Of a stretch of DNA of 64,000 bases, positions 10,733 to 22,445 are shown one piece after another. Each line of letters begins with the position of its first letter. The stretch's first letter is position 1. Below the pieces are notes generated by a model. The model was not told where the DNA came from, ran no database searches, and saw only the letters and a program-made list of their open reading frames with translations. The DNA is taken from contig JAMKCH010022346.1 of NCBI GenBank assembly GCA_023653785.1, forward strand, positions 17,861-81,860, given 5' to 3'. The position numbers were made by a program, and so were the translations under genes. This DNA comes from Ophioderma brevispina (taxonomy: Eukaryota; Echinodermata; Ophiuroidea; Amphilepidida; Ophiodermatidae).

Positions 10733-11870
10733 TTAAACGTTCTTCATCACGTGCTCTATGCTATGTACGTCTGGCGGAACCATATTGCCTAGAATGCACA
10801 TGTCACCACTGTCACTTGTTAGTACTCCCCAATCAGCCATTGATAAGCCGTCAAAGGTAAGAGTAGACACGTAGGCGCATTTGATAGTGACGTGTATGAA
10901 ATTTCTAAATGACCGGGATTCAAACACTGGGAAAGAGACATTACCAGAAAAGAAGTCTACTGACGGAACCAAAACCATTGACGCTTCACCTTCAGCTCTT
11001 CTGCTGCGTTTCATGTATTGCATTACGAGGACTGGCTTGTCAGAGGATATTTCAAGAACTGTGGCATTTTTGATATCAATTTCATGCATATCTCCTGCAT
11101 TGAGCTGAACAACATCATTATTAGAAATGCTCACCCTGGTCACATTTTCAACGCCAATAACGCGACATATGTAGCCTGAGTCGCGTCCCAAGAACGGCCC
11201 TACTATAAAGTTTTGTCCAATTTGTTCGACGGATGGTAACTGCTCTAATAGGATATCACAATACCGGGAATTTTGCACAAACACGCATTGAGATGAACCA
11301 GCTACAACAGCTATAGATTGGTTTGCAACAATACGGGTACCTGTAGGGTCTACCTCCGTTCTTAAATATGTCTGATGGAGTTGAAGGTTAACTGTGTACG
11401 TGCTTTTTCCTTTCGGTGTTATTTCAATGGAGGTTGGGCTACCAAGTGAGCTGATTGCAAAATATGACGAGCCATAAGCAGTTGCTTCCAAAGACGCTAT
11501 GTAATACGTATTTCCAAGTCTTGCCGTTGGAAGGGCCAAAAACCCATCTCCAGCATCATTGAAAGAATAAGAGACATGCACCGAAATTGGTCTTGTGGAT
11601 TGAATAGTAACAGTGTCTCGTTTGACACCAGTTTTTTGTGAACGACACGCTAACCTTTCTATACCTGGTATATCCTGTACGACCATTTCATTTTTGGTCA
11701 CATTACGCTGTCGCCTGAAGTTCATGGATGCAACACTAATATCGACATTGGCAGTGTCTTTTACAGACGTCGTCAATACAACCATAGCACCACCTGATTC
11801 ACCACATAATGCTGGTGGTGGTGGTGGGATGGCGAAAACAATTCTTGCCCTTCAACATCAGCACTGCTCT
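10733..11870 (-). CDS. Exon with IgGFc-binding protein N-terminal-type domain
   Basis: The 350-codon frame (start 11,785) reads as the domain found at the N terminus of human IgG-Fc-binding protein (FCGBP) and expanded in many invertebrates. It is a secreted beta-rich region of ~300 residues thought to act in adhesion or mucosal defence. Seen here: the segment ITPKGKSTYTVNLQLHQTYL (about residues 125-144), the GPFLGRDSGYICRVIG core (~197-212), KPVLVMQY (~252-259), PSVDFFSGN, HVTIKCAY and SIEHVM near the end. The ATG is internal: the frame stays open upstream to ~11,852 (IVFAIPPPPP). A pyrimidine-rich tract and AG at 11,871-11,872 mark a likely acceptor, so the exon probably starts at 11,870. 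Between that acceptor and the domain the frame shifts by one base (see findings). The stop at 10,733 may instead lie just inside an intron, because the domain would normally continue a little further. Confidence 0.8.
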
Positions 11871-11944
11871 CTTTAAAAGAAATCAAAAACAATATTTTCA
11901 TGTTATAGTCAGGTTTGTTATGTAATTTCGTTGTCTTTTTATAG

Positions 11945-12400
11945 GTCTATCATCACTTCGTCTAATTCCATTTCGTCTAATAACCACTTGGTCTAACACC
12001 ATTTTGTCTAAACCCAGATGGTCTAATTGCCACATAGGCTAATAACAACTTCGTCTATTGTCATATGATCTAATGACCAGTTGGTCTAATTGCCAGTTTG
12101 TCTACAACCATTTCGTCTAATATCCAACAGGTCTAATTTCCACTTCGTCTAATATCATTTGGTCTACACCCATTTAGTCTAATAACCAGTTGTCTAATAT
12201 CCATTTAGTCTAAACCCATTTTGTCTAAACCCATTTTATCTAATGATCAGTTGGGCTAATAATCATTTGGTCTAAACCCATTTTGTCTAAACCCATTTCG
12301 TCTAATGATCAGTTGGTCTAATGACCATTTAGTCTAAACCCATCTTGTCTAAACCGATTTCGAGTAATGACCAGTTGTTTAAATAAGCATTTGCTTTGAA
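11945..12400 (+). repeat. Tandem array of a GTCTAA-containing ~20-bp repeat (left arm)
   Basis: Dozens of degenerate units of the form CATTTNGTCTAANNNCCA (for example ACCCATTTTGTCTAAACCCA), spaced ~18-22 bp. The reverse-complement array stands at 15,477-15,872, so the two form inverted arms. ORFs and CRISPR-like appearance are both excluded: unit lengths vary and there are no unique spacers. Confidence 0.85.
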
Positions 12401-14146
12401 CCCAAAACAATTACATTTTTCCTCTCTTTCTCTATTTTAACGAGGCACCATGATAAGTGTATTGCGGTGGCAACGTTACCTGTTGCGGAGGGGCGGGGAT
12501 TCATGAATATTACCCTTCGGTTGCTAAAAAACTAAAAACAAGTTTGAAAACATTATTCCAAGTGCCATTTAGCATGATTGTGAGCAACATTCTGCATTTT
12601 CATTCATCCTTTCCAATAAAATTGACGTCATAGAGAGAATGGAGCAATTGAAATTGTTTTGTTCATAAATCGTCATTTGAGGGCAACAAACTCGTAACTG
12701 ACATTTTTGTCGAAATTGTTTTTTTATATATAGTATGAAAAAGGAGGTCATTACGCATAATTCGATATGCATTTCAAGAGAGAGTCAATTTATTGCAGAG
12801 TTATTAGGCAAAATGGCCTATTTAAGGTGGCTATCCCACTTTTGTTGCACTCACAGAAATTCCATTTTGGGCAATACATACTAGTTACGTATATGACGAC
12901 GTTTGATTTTTTTAGTAAAGCGATTGTTTTTAAAAAAGTGTGTAAATTAAAAACTCTTTTTTCAAAAGTGAATTTAAATTTTTTGTAAATGTTTTCTTTT
13001 GCCTATTTTGGCCAAAACCCAATGAAGATATCAACAAATGCAGTTACAACCGTCTTCCACTCAATATTACTCTTTAATTATTTTACAAAAAGTAAATGAA
13101 TACGCATAATTTAAAAATATAAAAAAGGGGGGGGCCTTCAATTTATTGCCACCAGAGTATTAGGACAATAGGCTTATTTAGGTGTGATACTATTTGTTGC
13201 ACTAAATATTGAATTTCTTTTGAGTGCAACAAAGTTGTAACTGTTAGATACGACGTTGTTGCACTATACGGGAAATCATGCGTGTAGTTACGCCATTTTA
13301 TTAGCTAATACTTCTTAAAAATAGTCGATTTAAGTGATAAATAAAAATATTCATAAACATATCACAAAAATGCCTGTCCTGTAAAATCATGAAAATGTAG
13401 ATACGACTTTGGTGCACTCACATGACGAAATGTTCTCCAAAATTAGGTTCAAGACAAGTTTGTATTCTGTCATAAAACTTTACTTTCCCAAATCATTTTA
13501 CATCTATTGTTTCTCCTTATTTGCAAAAGGCAGTCGTAGCAACTGGACAAAAATGTGCCCCAGAGGTATGTGATATCTTGGTCCATGCATATGTAATTTA
13601 GTTCATCTCTCGCTCAGTGCTAAACTTTGTAAATGAATAATTGTGGTTAAAAAGTTTGATGTTTTGGTTGGGAGATGAAAAAGAGCTAAGCTGGCCAACT
13701 TCAAAAGTTTATCAACTCGATGCACCCTACTTTAAAGTTTATACAAGTGTTGCAACATTTGAAATCGACTTTCTAAACGTAAATGCAGGTGTAGAAGATT
13801 TAAAAACCTATACAGATCCTGGATATGTAACAGCAAACCTAATGTGATACCTATCAATAGGCCCCTTGTGCATAGGCCTAGTAAATATTCGGGTACTAGA
13901 GTCCTTCGCCCAAATTGCATTATTACTATAGGCTACGTCAGTTATGGTTGCATGTCATAAACTGGTCCTATAACATGTCCTCCACCCCCCAAAAAAGCCA
14001 GAACATCCTAAAGATAATTTCCATCATTACTTCTTAAAGATTCTTTATGAAGTAAATTTCTTAAAGATTCTTTATAAAGAATTTAAAATCTGTCAAAGGT
14101 GTATAATTCTTTCGCCGTTTTCACTCAACTATGGCAACCATATTAA
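12401..14146. other. Loop of foldback structure; two diverged ~330-bp direct units
   Basis: No gene. About 12,750-13,080 and 13,085-13,410 are diverged direct repeats sharing ACGCATAATT, CAATTTATTGC, GTATTAGG, TATTTAGG and TTTGTTGCACT in the same order. The rest is AT-rich unique sequence. Confidence 0.5.
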
Positions 14147-15085
14147 CCCGGGAGCTAGCACACATTTGCAACACATCTCAAGTACAAAAGGTTTGAGTGA
14201 TTAAATATGTTGACAGACTGACAGGGATCCCTGAAACGTGATTCTTAAGTGCCGCAAATGGTGCCTTACGGAGAGGGGGCCAAAACAAAGTTTGTACAGG
14301 GGTCAAATTTTTAAATTGATCCAATCATGTTGAAAAGCACACGATGTTCTGTGTCTAACCATAAGGATTCAGAAAGGGTATAGTTTGTAATATGTACAGC
14401 CTAAAGTTCAGAGTTATAGGCTAAAAACAGCAAAAATCAATAATAAGGGTCAATTTCAGTTGTACAGGGGTCAAATTTTAAAGTTGCTCCGATTTGGATA
14501 AAAATGGTGCAAATTATTGGTGGAGTTCATAGGGTTAAAAATAAGGAATAGTTTACTGTCTTAAATGCTTAGTTTCCGATGTAGGGGGCACAGAAGGTCA
14601 ACGTCCATTGCATTCAATGGGCCTTGATCTTGTTACCCCACCCCCCTACTTTCTTAAGCAAGCATTTCAGACACTCAAAACTATTCCTTATTTTAATCCT
14701 ATGAGCTCCACCAATAATTTGCACCATTTTTTATTTAAATCGGAGCAATTTTAAAATTTGACCCCTGTACAACTGAAATTGACCCTTTTTATTGATTTTT
14801 GCTGTTTTTAGCCTCTAACTCTGAAACTTTAGGCTGTACATATTACAAACTATACCTTTTCTGAATCCTTGTGGTTAGACACATAATATGGTATACTTTT
14901 CAACATGATTGGATCAATTTAAAAATTTGACCCGTGTACAATCTTTGTCTTGGTCCCCTCTCTTAAGGCACCACTTGCGGCACTTATGAATCGCGTTTTA
15001 GGGGTTCCTGTCAGGCTGTCTACATATTTAATCACTCAGACCTTTTGTACTTGAGATGTGTTACAAATGTGTGCTAGCTCCAGGG
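14147..15085. mobile_element. 939-bp near-palindromic element with ~440-bp inverted arms
   Basis: The left arm opens CCCGGGAGCTAGCACACATT. The right arm closes with AATGTGTGCTAGCTCCAGGG. Arms of ~440 bp pair almost throughout, with matching blocks such as GTACAGGGGTCAAATTTTAA on the left and TTAAAATTTGACCCCTGTAC on the right. The loop (~14,591-14,640) is ~50 bp. There is no coding capacity, and no clear target duplication was found. It could be a long-TIR non-autonomous DNA transposon. Confidence 0.8.
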
Positions 15086-15476
15086 CTATATCAAAAATCC
15101 GGCTCTATGGTTTTCTGTGTACTATACCTATGCACGTTCTCCCCGGCCCAAGTATGGTGTAAATGCAAGTTACCGGTAAGCAGTTACGTTTGTTCCCGTG
15201 CTTAGCCAATCATTTACCATGGCAACAAGATCAAAATAATTCCCATGTTTCAAAACTTTTCAACATGGGCTACAATATGATATACGACATGCGTAAGTAA
15301 TATATTGGTAAAGTCAAGAAAATTCCAGTCGAAGGTAGAGGTAAAGAAACGTAGACCCCCCCCCCTTAATATGATGCACAAAACGACTTACTCATTTGAG
15401 ATTTAATATTGGAAAAAAAGTCGATTGTATCATTTTTTAGACAGGCTGTATTGTAATATGGTGCCCTCTATATACA
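15086..15476. other. No gene seen
   Basis: Unique non-coding stretch with a short C-run at ~15,357, between the near-palindrome and the right-hand GTCTAA array. Confidence 0.4.
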
Positions 15477-15872
15477 CGCATTAGACAAAATGAGGACAAG
15501 ACGAAATGGCATTAGACAAAATGACATTAGTCGAACTGGCTTTAGACAATCTGGTGATTAGACCAAATGGGCATTAGACGAAATGACATTAGACGAAATG
15601 GTTTTAGACAATCTGGGGATTAGACCAAATGGGCAGTAGACGAAATGGCATTAGACGGAATGGTTTTAGACAATGTGGTAATTATATCAAGTGGGCATTA
15701 GATAAAATGGCATTAGCCGATGCGGTGATTAGATGAAATGGTATTTAGTCCAAATGGTTATTAGACAAAATGAAATTAGAGTATGTGGGTATTAGACTAT
15801 GTGGTTTTAGACAAAATGGTATTAGACTATCTGGATATTAGACGAAATGATATTAGACGAAGTGGCAGATTA
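15477..15872 (-). repeat. Tandem array of TTAGAC-containing repeat (right arm, inverted)
   Basis: Degenerate units of the form ATTAGACNAAATGGNNTTAG, the reverse complement of the array at 11,945-12,400. Together they bracket ~3.1 kb. This is the same architecture as the element at 7.6-9.3 kb but with a different repeat unit. Confidence 0.85.
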
Positions 15873-16706
15873 GGAAAACTATACATTTTCTGAAAGCGTA
15901 TGGTTCACCAAATAAGAGACTAGTAGAAGCATTATTCTGGTGTCTATACCCATGTTTTAAGGGTCAAGGAATCCAATAAGATCAGCGTAGCAAATCAGTG
16001 TCGAGAAGAAAATTGGGCTATTTATTGACTGCAGAATAAATGTGATGCTATTTAACCCCACAAAATTCAGTCACAATTTACAATCGATGCCCTCTACGTC
16101 CTCATCACTCATAACAAGCATTTGAAATATAAATTAGTTTGATACATGTATCAGTCTCTGGAGGAGTTCAATGAATCATACATATAGTCTCCATATGAAG
16201 GAACAGCCATCGGTGACAAACTTTTGAGGTTTAAAGTATTGTCTATTTGTAGACCAAAATATGCCCTATTTTGACAAAGTGTTTAAAATAAAACTTACCA
16301 TCCATTATCACCGGCTTTTACACCCTTAAGATACCACTTTATTTGAAATAAACATAGACATACCCTTATCATTTTGGGGAGTTATTTGCTTAGTTGGTCG
16401 CGGGCATTTCAATGTGAATCCCGTGGATAGGGGTAAAAACTGACTACTTGATTCAAAAGACTGTAGCTCGGCCTATACTTATCAAAATGGCGGACACTAT
16501 CAGGGTCAAGTTTTTTGACTCACCCTGTATCAATTAAGGTAGAAGCGTTTATTGTCTGTTTGGCCTAAATACGATAATATGATAGATTTAAAGAGTAATG
16601 AACCTTGAGGTAAAACACATATCATATAATCTATAGTATAAGAAACAGTAGCACAATCTAATAAAAACAATTACCTGAGACAATATATGCCAATTTAAGG
16701 ACATGC
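15873..16706. other. No gene seen
   Basis: AT-rich sequence without a recognisable exon. The run TTTTTTGACTCACCCTGTAT near 16,510 resembles the ends of some dispersed elements (compare ACAGGGTGTCCAAAAAAATG at 36.25 kb), but no element could be delimited. Confidence 0.4.
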
Positions 16707-17066
16707 TCAACTCTTTGGAAGTAGTAGTTTCACTGCTTTTTTAAAAGTAACGATGGACCTGGAGTGGCGAACAGGGATGGCCAAAGACTTCCATAGGCTA
16801 GGGGCTGCATTGATAAAAGCCCTATTACCCACTGACCTGAGGAGCGTCTTGTTATCTTCAGACCACAAGACTGGCCTGCTAGGATTATACAAAGAGATAT
16901 CCGGACAAGTATGATGGCAATTGTCCAGAAATACCCTTGTAGGTAAGAAGCATAAAGGCAATATGCTCACTGATCAGTAGCCAATGGAGCTCTTTGAGGA
17001 ATGGAGTAGTTGGTGTCCTACTTTCCTTCTTGTTAGAGTATGGGATTGGCCTATATGCCTTTGGCA
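16707..17066 (-). pseudogene. LINE reverse transcriptase, C-terminal fragment (CR1/L2-like)
   Basis: Two overlapping minus-strand frames give the end of a non-LTR retrotransposon reverse transcriptase: TTPFLKELHWLLISEHIAFM, then YKGISGQLPSYLSGYL, then NRAFINAAPSLWKSLAIPV and TFKKAVKLLL. These match the usual order 'LKELHWLP..RI.FK', 'Y..P', 'R.F..AAP.LWN.LP' and 'FK..LK..L' of the CR1/L2 group. The change of frame near 16,930 shows decay. Upstream LINE sequence is interrupted by the hAT element that begins at 17,075. Confidence 0.8.
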
Positions 17067-17074
17067 CTTAAAAT

Positions 17075-18264
17075 CAGGGGTGGATTTAATTTTGTTTTCT
17101 GTACTGGCCCGTCGGGCCAGTGATCTAGAAAACCTACTGGCCTAACCATTTCCCATGCTACGGTCATGAATTTCTTGCTTACGCTAAACTTTTATAATTT
17201 GCCTAAATGTCAAAAATAAAATAGGCCCTATATTTGAGCACTCCTGAGGAGCACTCAACTTAGGGTTGGAGTGGGCGGCGCAAATCTCCTAACTTGGGCT
17301 TGAGAACTGATTTCTTAATCAGTGTTCGGAACTGATATTTTTCCAATATATGGATTTGGGAACTGCATTTTAGGTCACATTAGAGGTTGTAGAGATGATG
17401 AACTGGCAAAATTTCCCTATGGAGCTAAAATCTGTGAGTTTTGTGGCAAAGTAGGGGAGTCTAAAGAACTGCAAAAGAGGACAAAAGAGGAGCGAACTGA
17501 GAGTCTTGAACGACGCACATACCCATACCGCCATTTCAGATAAGTGCCCCGAACCCAACCTCACCACAGAGCCTCAGTATCTGTGTCTATTTTGTCATTT
17601 TTTTGCATTTACTTTACACTCAAATTTTTTCAATCACCTACATTTGTAGTTTGTACACAGTACAAAATTATAATTGATAAGTAAATTTGGACAACTCCTC
17701 GTGTTCTACAAAATATAATAATTTGCTCAGTCTTCAGTTGTCACTTTGGGAGATATCTGGAGATAACCTCGGTCTGTTTCTTTCATACTCCTCTTTTGCA
17801 TGTTTTTATTACTAGAAACGTATTTCTAATTCTGTTTCTTGTATAGGCCTGGTCCACTACAATTGCTTAAGAAATACTTTATTTGCTGCTGAATTCTGCA
17901 GTTACAATGCCAAATGCGTCATATGTGCGCTGTTATGAAATTGTGTCGTAATGTGAGATCATACTTTCGTGAACAGCACTCATGCACGTAGCCTAGGGAC
18001 CTACTGGTCCTCGCGCCTATGCATATAAAACGATATGATTGACAGAGAAGTTATGCCAGTGGGAGCCAGCACTGAATTAGTGATTGATGCTCTTTGAAAA
18101 AGCGAAAATGCATTTTGAGGATAATTCACATGGAGGTAAAACTGGAATTTATTACAAGACCTATATTTCTGAAAATTCAACTGGCCCAACGGGCCAGCTC
18201 AGTTGAATTCTTACTGGCCCGACATGAAATTCAATGGCCGCAGGTCAGAGCTAATCGAGCCCTG
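17075..18264. mobile_element. hAT-type non-autonomous element with perfect 8-bp TSD
   Basis: The 1190-bp element begins CAGGGGTGGATT and ends with the complement of CAGGGCTCGATT, a 12-bp inverted end with two mismatches. It is flanked by the exact 8-bp duplication CTTAAAAT (17,067-17,074 and 18,265-18,272), as expected for hAT. Near each end lies a strong palindrome (ACTGGCCCGTCGGGCCAGT at 17,103-17,121 and CTGGCCCAACGGGCCAG at 18,181-18,197), perhaps subterminal transposase sites. A 73-codon frame at 17,322-17,543 has two CxxC-spaced cysteines (ICEFCGK) but is too short to call a transposase. Confidence 0.88.
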
Positions 18265-18272
18265 CTTAAAAT

Positions 18273-19114
18273 CCATATATGGTATTTTTGTTTTGTTAAC
18301 AAGCTCCAATTCAAAGTGGTAACCAATATGCATGACCTCCTTCTGAAACCTTTCAAACCTAGAAATTGTTATATGTCTGTAATATAAATAAATATATTTT
18401 TGGGTTTATATAATCAAAAAAATCATTAAAATAATGAATATGAGATAATATGGCCTTGGCTATTAGAAAGCTAGATATGGCAGCTTCCTTACCTGGAGAA
18501 ACAGTAGTTATGCTAGAGGGCGCCGCGGTGGTAGCAGCTTGCGTAGTTTCCTTGTTTTCTAAAATCAATGAGAGAATTGGACTTAAATATAATCAGCTGT
18601 ATTTTGCCATTGTGGACTGTTTTCAAAAGATAACTTTTCTTTAGCAAAATATTAGCAGAATAACACTATACGAAACACTGCTTCACCCCTCTCCCTGACC
18701 AATTGCATCAGAATTGTAGTGCGTGTGCGCCATTGTAGGTCTTATCAATAGTGAATATTCATGTTTAACAAGCCACTTCACTTTCTTGCATTTTTTGTGA
18801 ATATTCAGATTCATATCTTCTTCAGTGTCCTTTAATGTTCAAATAATCGGTGTCTTTTAATCTGAAAAATTATGTGCTGTGACCAAAGACGACTGTGACA
18901 AGTAGTGAATCCTGCTGATTTTTAGGACTGATCTACACACACTGGTCAAAAGTATTGCAACATACAGACAACATACTCATAATCCATGACTTCAAATTTA
19001 CCAGGAGTGTTTGACTACACATCATGTAATTAATGCTAAAATTGTGTTTTTCAAACAGTTCTTATTCCTCATAATACAAGAGCGTGAAAAACGTTTGATT
19101 AAATTGCCATGTTC
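18273..19114. other. No gene; dispersed repeat and a Tc1-like end
   Basis: Bases 18,765-18,835 repeat the first 85 bases of the window. ACTGGTCAAAAGTATTGCAA at ~18,941-18,960 resembles the terminal sequence of Tc1/mariner elements, but no partner end was found. Confidence 0.4.
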
Positions 19115-19330
19115 CTTAAAGCAATAACAGCACATTTTGTAAGAGCGCCCCCAATTTTCAAAAAAATTGAGACTTATTAAACAATTTGCATTGGCAACGG
19201 GCTTGGTAACTATACCTGTGAATGTAGAAGCTCGAACATGTCCATGTATCGCCAAAGAAGGAATTTTGTAATTAGGATAATTAATATCGGAGATATCTCC
19301 AATAATAATTCAACGGCTGCTGGAAACACA
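19115..19330 (+). mobile_element. MITE family A, left-end fragment
   Basis: Starts TTAAAGCAATAACAGCACAT and runs through AGAGCGCCCCCAATTTTCAA, TATACCTGTGAATG and the degenerate palindrome TATCGGAGATATCTCCAATA to CAACGGCTGCTGGAAAC, where similarity ends. The right half is missing. Confidence 0.75.
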
Positions 19331-19599
19331 GGGGTGTGAAATTTCAACTTTTGGTGAAGACACCCTGAAAATATGGAGATGACCTTTTTAAACAAGATAT
19401 GACATTCAAAGGGATTTGAGGGGTAAACCCATGTACATGCCCTTGAAAATATTCGAACATGGTTTCCGAATTCGGCAATCTTGCACAAAATAACACTTAA
19501 TTGTGACTATCATAGTTGATGCTATGTTGCTCAATTAGTTGATATGAAGTCAAAGTGTCTTTCCCTGAGTTGAACAACACTATTTACAATTATTTATAT

Positions 19600-20310
19600 C
19601 AAATATCAATGAAAGCAACGAAGTAGGCTAAAGATCAACATGAATAAAACACGAGTTATGTTCAACAGTTATGCTATAGCCAGAGAAATTGGAGTCAACA
19701 ATGATACACCCACAACAACTGTCAAATATATGTACCTAGGGCAACTGGTGAAAATCATGGAATACAGCCAACTGGAAGAAGTAAAACGAAGAATTCAAGT
19801 TGGATGGTGTGCATTTGGAAAATTGAATGACATCATGAAGAGTAAGTTGCCAATACGCCTTCAATCAATGTATCATATGTGAAAGCAACTATAGTCCGGC
19901 GGGAGCCATAGTCCGGGCCCCATAAACGATAACTGAATAAATCGTGAAACTAACCTTTGCGTGAAGAGTCAACTAATTGAGTGCCCTATTCCTTACCATT
20001 GTAGCCGGACTGTGAGTACGCTGGATTATAATTACTTGTACATGGGCAATGAGCTATGGAGCAAAAACATGGGCTGTCACTAAAAAGATGGAGCAGAAAC
20101 TCAAAACCACACAAAGAAGTATGGAAAGATGTATGCTAGGTATCACCAAAATAGATTGCAAGACGTGCAAATGGATAAGAGAGCAGAACAAAGTTCAAGA
20201 CATCATTAAACATATCAAAACTAACAAAAAATGGAGATGGGCAGGACACATAAAACGATCAATGATGATAGATGGACAAAACTTTGCACAGAATGGCGGC
20301 CAATGACAGG
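19600..20310 (+). pseudogene. RTE-type LINE reverse transcriptase C-terminus, split by a MITE
   Basis: The first part (19,640-19,879) reads MNKTRVMFNSYA, YMYLGQLV, EEVKRRIQVGWCAFGKLNDI and MKSKLPIRL. The second (20,049-20,306) reads MSYGAKTWAVTKKMEQKLKT, MERCMLGITKID, WIREQNKVQDII and KWRWAGHIKR. This order is characteristic of the C-terminal region of RTE-clade reverse transcriptases, just past the catalytic palm. A ~165-bp insertion at ~19,880-20,045 separates the two parts. There is a stop after the first part and a frame problem just upstream of MNKT, so the copy is dead. Confidence 0.85.
19886..20045 (+). mobile_element. Small MITE inserted in the RTE remnant
   Basis: Starts near CTATAGTCCGGCGGGAGCCA and ends near GTAGCCGGACTGTGAG. 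The inverse-orientation relative at 25,623-25,750 shares GAATAGGGCACT, GACTCTTCAC and GGACTATGGCTCCCGGCGG. Because it interrupts a known coding frame, its borders are roughly fixed by where the LINE resumes (AGCTATGGAGCAAAAACATG). Confidence 0.65.
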
Positions 20311-22445
20311 TTCACGAAGTAGGGGTAGGGGTTGGGGGTAAGTAGGGGTTGTTTTTTGTGTTGTTGTTGGTGTAAGGAGCAATACCAAAAATATACCTTT
20401 GTGTACATGGGCCAATTTCCAAAGTACGTTTTGCTTAAAAAATCCTCCATCTGAAAATGTCTTTTCATGTTTCACGTACATGTTGGCATTCAACAAAAAG
20501 ATGGAGGGTTTTCTCCTCCATGTTAAAAAGAGCTTAGATTGTTCTTTCTTATGTTTATGCGTTTGAGGGAAGAATTTGTAGCAAATATTCTGTTATTTTG
20601 TATTGGAACCAAACGAGTTTTTGTTCTCTTAAGGTACTTAAAGGTAATTCATTTTTTTAACCATTTTTCATCGGCCATTAATATATATTAAATAATTCCC
20701 ATATTTTGTGTGTTTGTTGGCAGTTACCTTACCAGAAACTATTTTTTTTTGAAAAAAAACCTTTACAGTCCTTTTCCCCTTTAATACAATATGAAATCAA
20801 AAAAGGACGAAGATGTTATTGAAGTGACACTATTTTTCCCAGAAAAAATGTGTTATAAGTTTCCCAGTTAGTTTAAAACATTTTTTATTATATTTCATCG
20901 TTAAGTTGTTTTCGTCGCAAGAGAACGGAAATGTGCGTTTGTTTAAACGATTTCGTCCTATGTCAATTATATTAGACATTTGATCAATCAAATTAACTTC
21001 ATTTCCATCCATTTTCGTCAAAATCAATTTAATTTGATGTCACCTATAATGGTCCATCATCTGAACGTACAAAGCAATTTCGTCTTTGGTCATTTGATTT
21101 CACATTTAGCTCAGTATATATCGTCTCGAGTGGTATATATATAGACCATGGCTAAGAGTTAGGCCTATAACATCGGCAACATTTATCATGATATACCAAT
21201 CTACCTGTCCGTCTTTCTTTCTTTCACCTATTTTCCATTTTTTCACCTTTTCAATTAGCTCCAGGAGTCATTGCTATTCAGCAAATGTTTTTCCACACTA
21301 ACTTAAAAAGTTACTTTTTTATTCTTAATTTATATAAACATGATTGAAAGCCATAATAGCATGAAAACCTGGATTTGCATCTTTATAATGCATACCAGTG
21401 CATTAATTCACACCTTAATAATAAGCTGAAAATACCATCTTCATAATAATCAGTGCAAATTACAATAGCAAATGTTACTTAGTGCCATGCATAGTTGAAA
21501 TGATTATAATGTGAACTTTGCAAAAATATACTACATGAATCTAAGCCTTATTTTTTGTCTTTGTAAAATAATAATATTTTTTTTTTCAAGCGAAGAGGAC
21601 TTCAAGTGATACAGGCCATGAATAGCCACTAATGGAGAAGGACTTTGTAAACCTTATGACCTACCGGTGTATTAAATTAATACAATTTTGAACTTACACA
21701 GAACCACATAATATGCCATTTTCAATATTTAAAATTTATAGATTTTCTAGTTATTTCCATTTTCAATTTCCAAGGAACAGCAACTTTTTTGCTGGTATAT
21801 ATTTTAAGTGTCAAGATTTCTGCAAGGTGGATGTATGATCCAGGTGTCGCGTGTATTGCAAATGGAGCTGTGAATAATATTTTAAACACGCACTTTATTT
21901 GAGAGTAACTCCTTATTTCGATCGTTTGGTTTCTTCCCTAATCTCTCACTGTAAACGTTGCATGTAACTTGTCTTTCAATTAAACTGTTTGTATCAAATG
22001 CTATGACAATATAATGTCTGTGTAAATCACTTATTTTGCTTTGCAAATGATGGTATATATGAGCATATTATTTCTCAATGTCTCAATATCAATTAAAGCA
22101 TACATTGTTTACGAACAGCTCAATTCCACACAGGCTTTGTATGCCCCATGCAATAACATTGACCTAGATCAAGCATGACAAGTCAATTGCACACAGCCTA
22201 TATGCACCATGCATGGTAATTGGCATGACATTGGCCCAGATCAGATGGGGGTTTTGCCTTGATCGTTGGTTCTAAAAAATCCAGACTTCCAAAAGGTAAG
22301 ACAATTTGCTGGGGAGAAAAAAGTGAACCACTTTGAATTTTATTCATCCGCATCAATTGTCAAAAGGAAGTAGTGTTTGGTATGTAAAATGGTTGGTCAG
22401 TCACAACTTTGTAAACAAATTCACCAAATATTCATCAATGTAACT
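20311..22445. other. No gene seen
   Basis: About 2.1 kb of AT-rich, mostly unique sequence. There is no conserved protein in any frame. Around 22,110-22,240 a degenerate direct repeat is visible (CACACAGGCTTTGTATGCCC and CACACAGCCTATATGCACCA). Confidence 0.45.

Noticed and set aside
11945..12400. CRISPR-like appearance of the GTCTAA array
   Set aside because: Units are degenerate and adjoining, with no constant repeat and unique spacer pattern, and the DNA is eukaryotic.
18945..19000. Tc1/mariner element
   Set aside because: Only one terminal-like sequence is present; no second end and no transposase.
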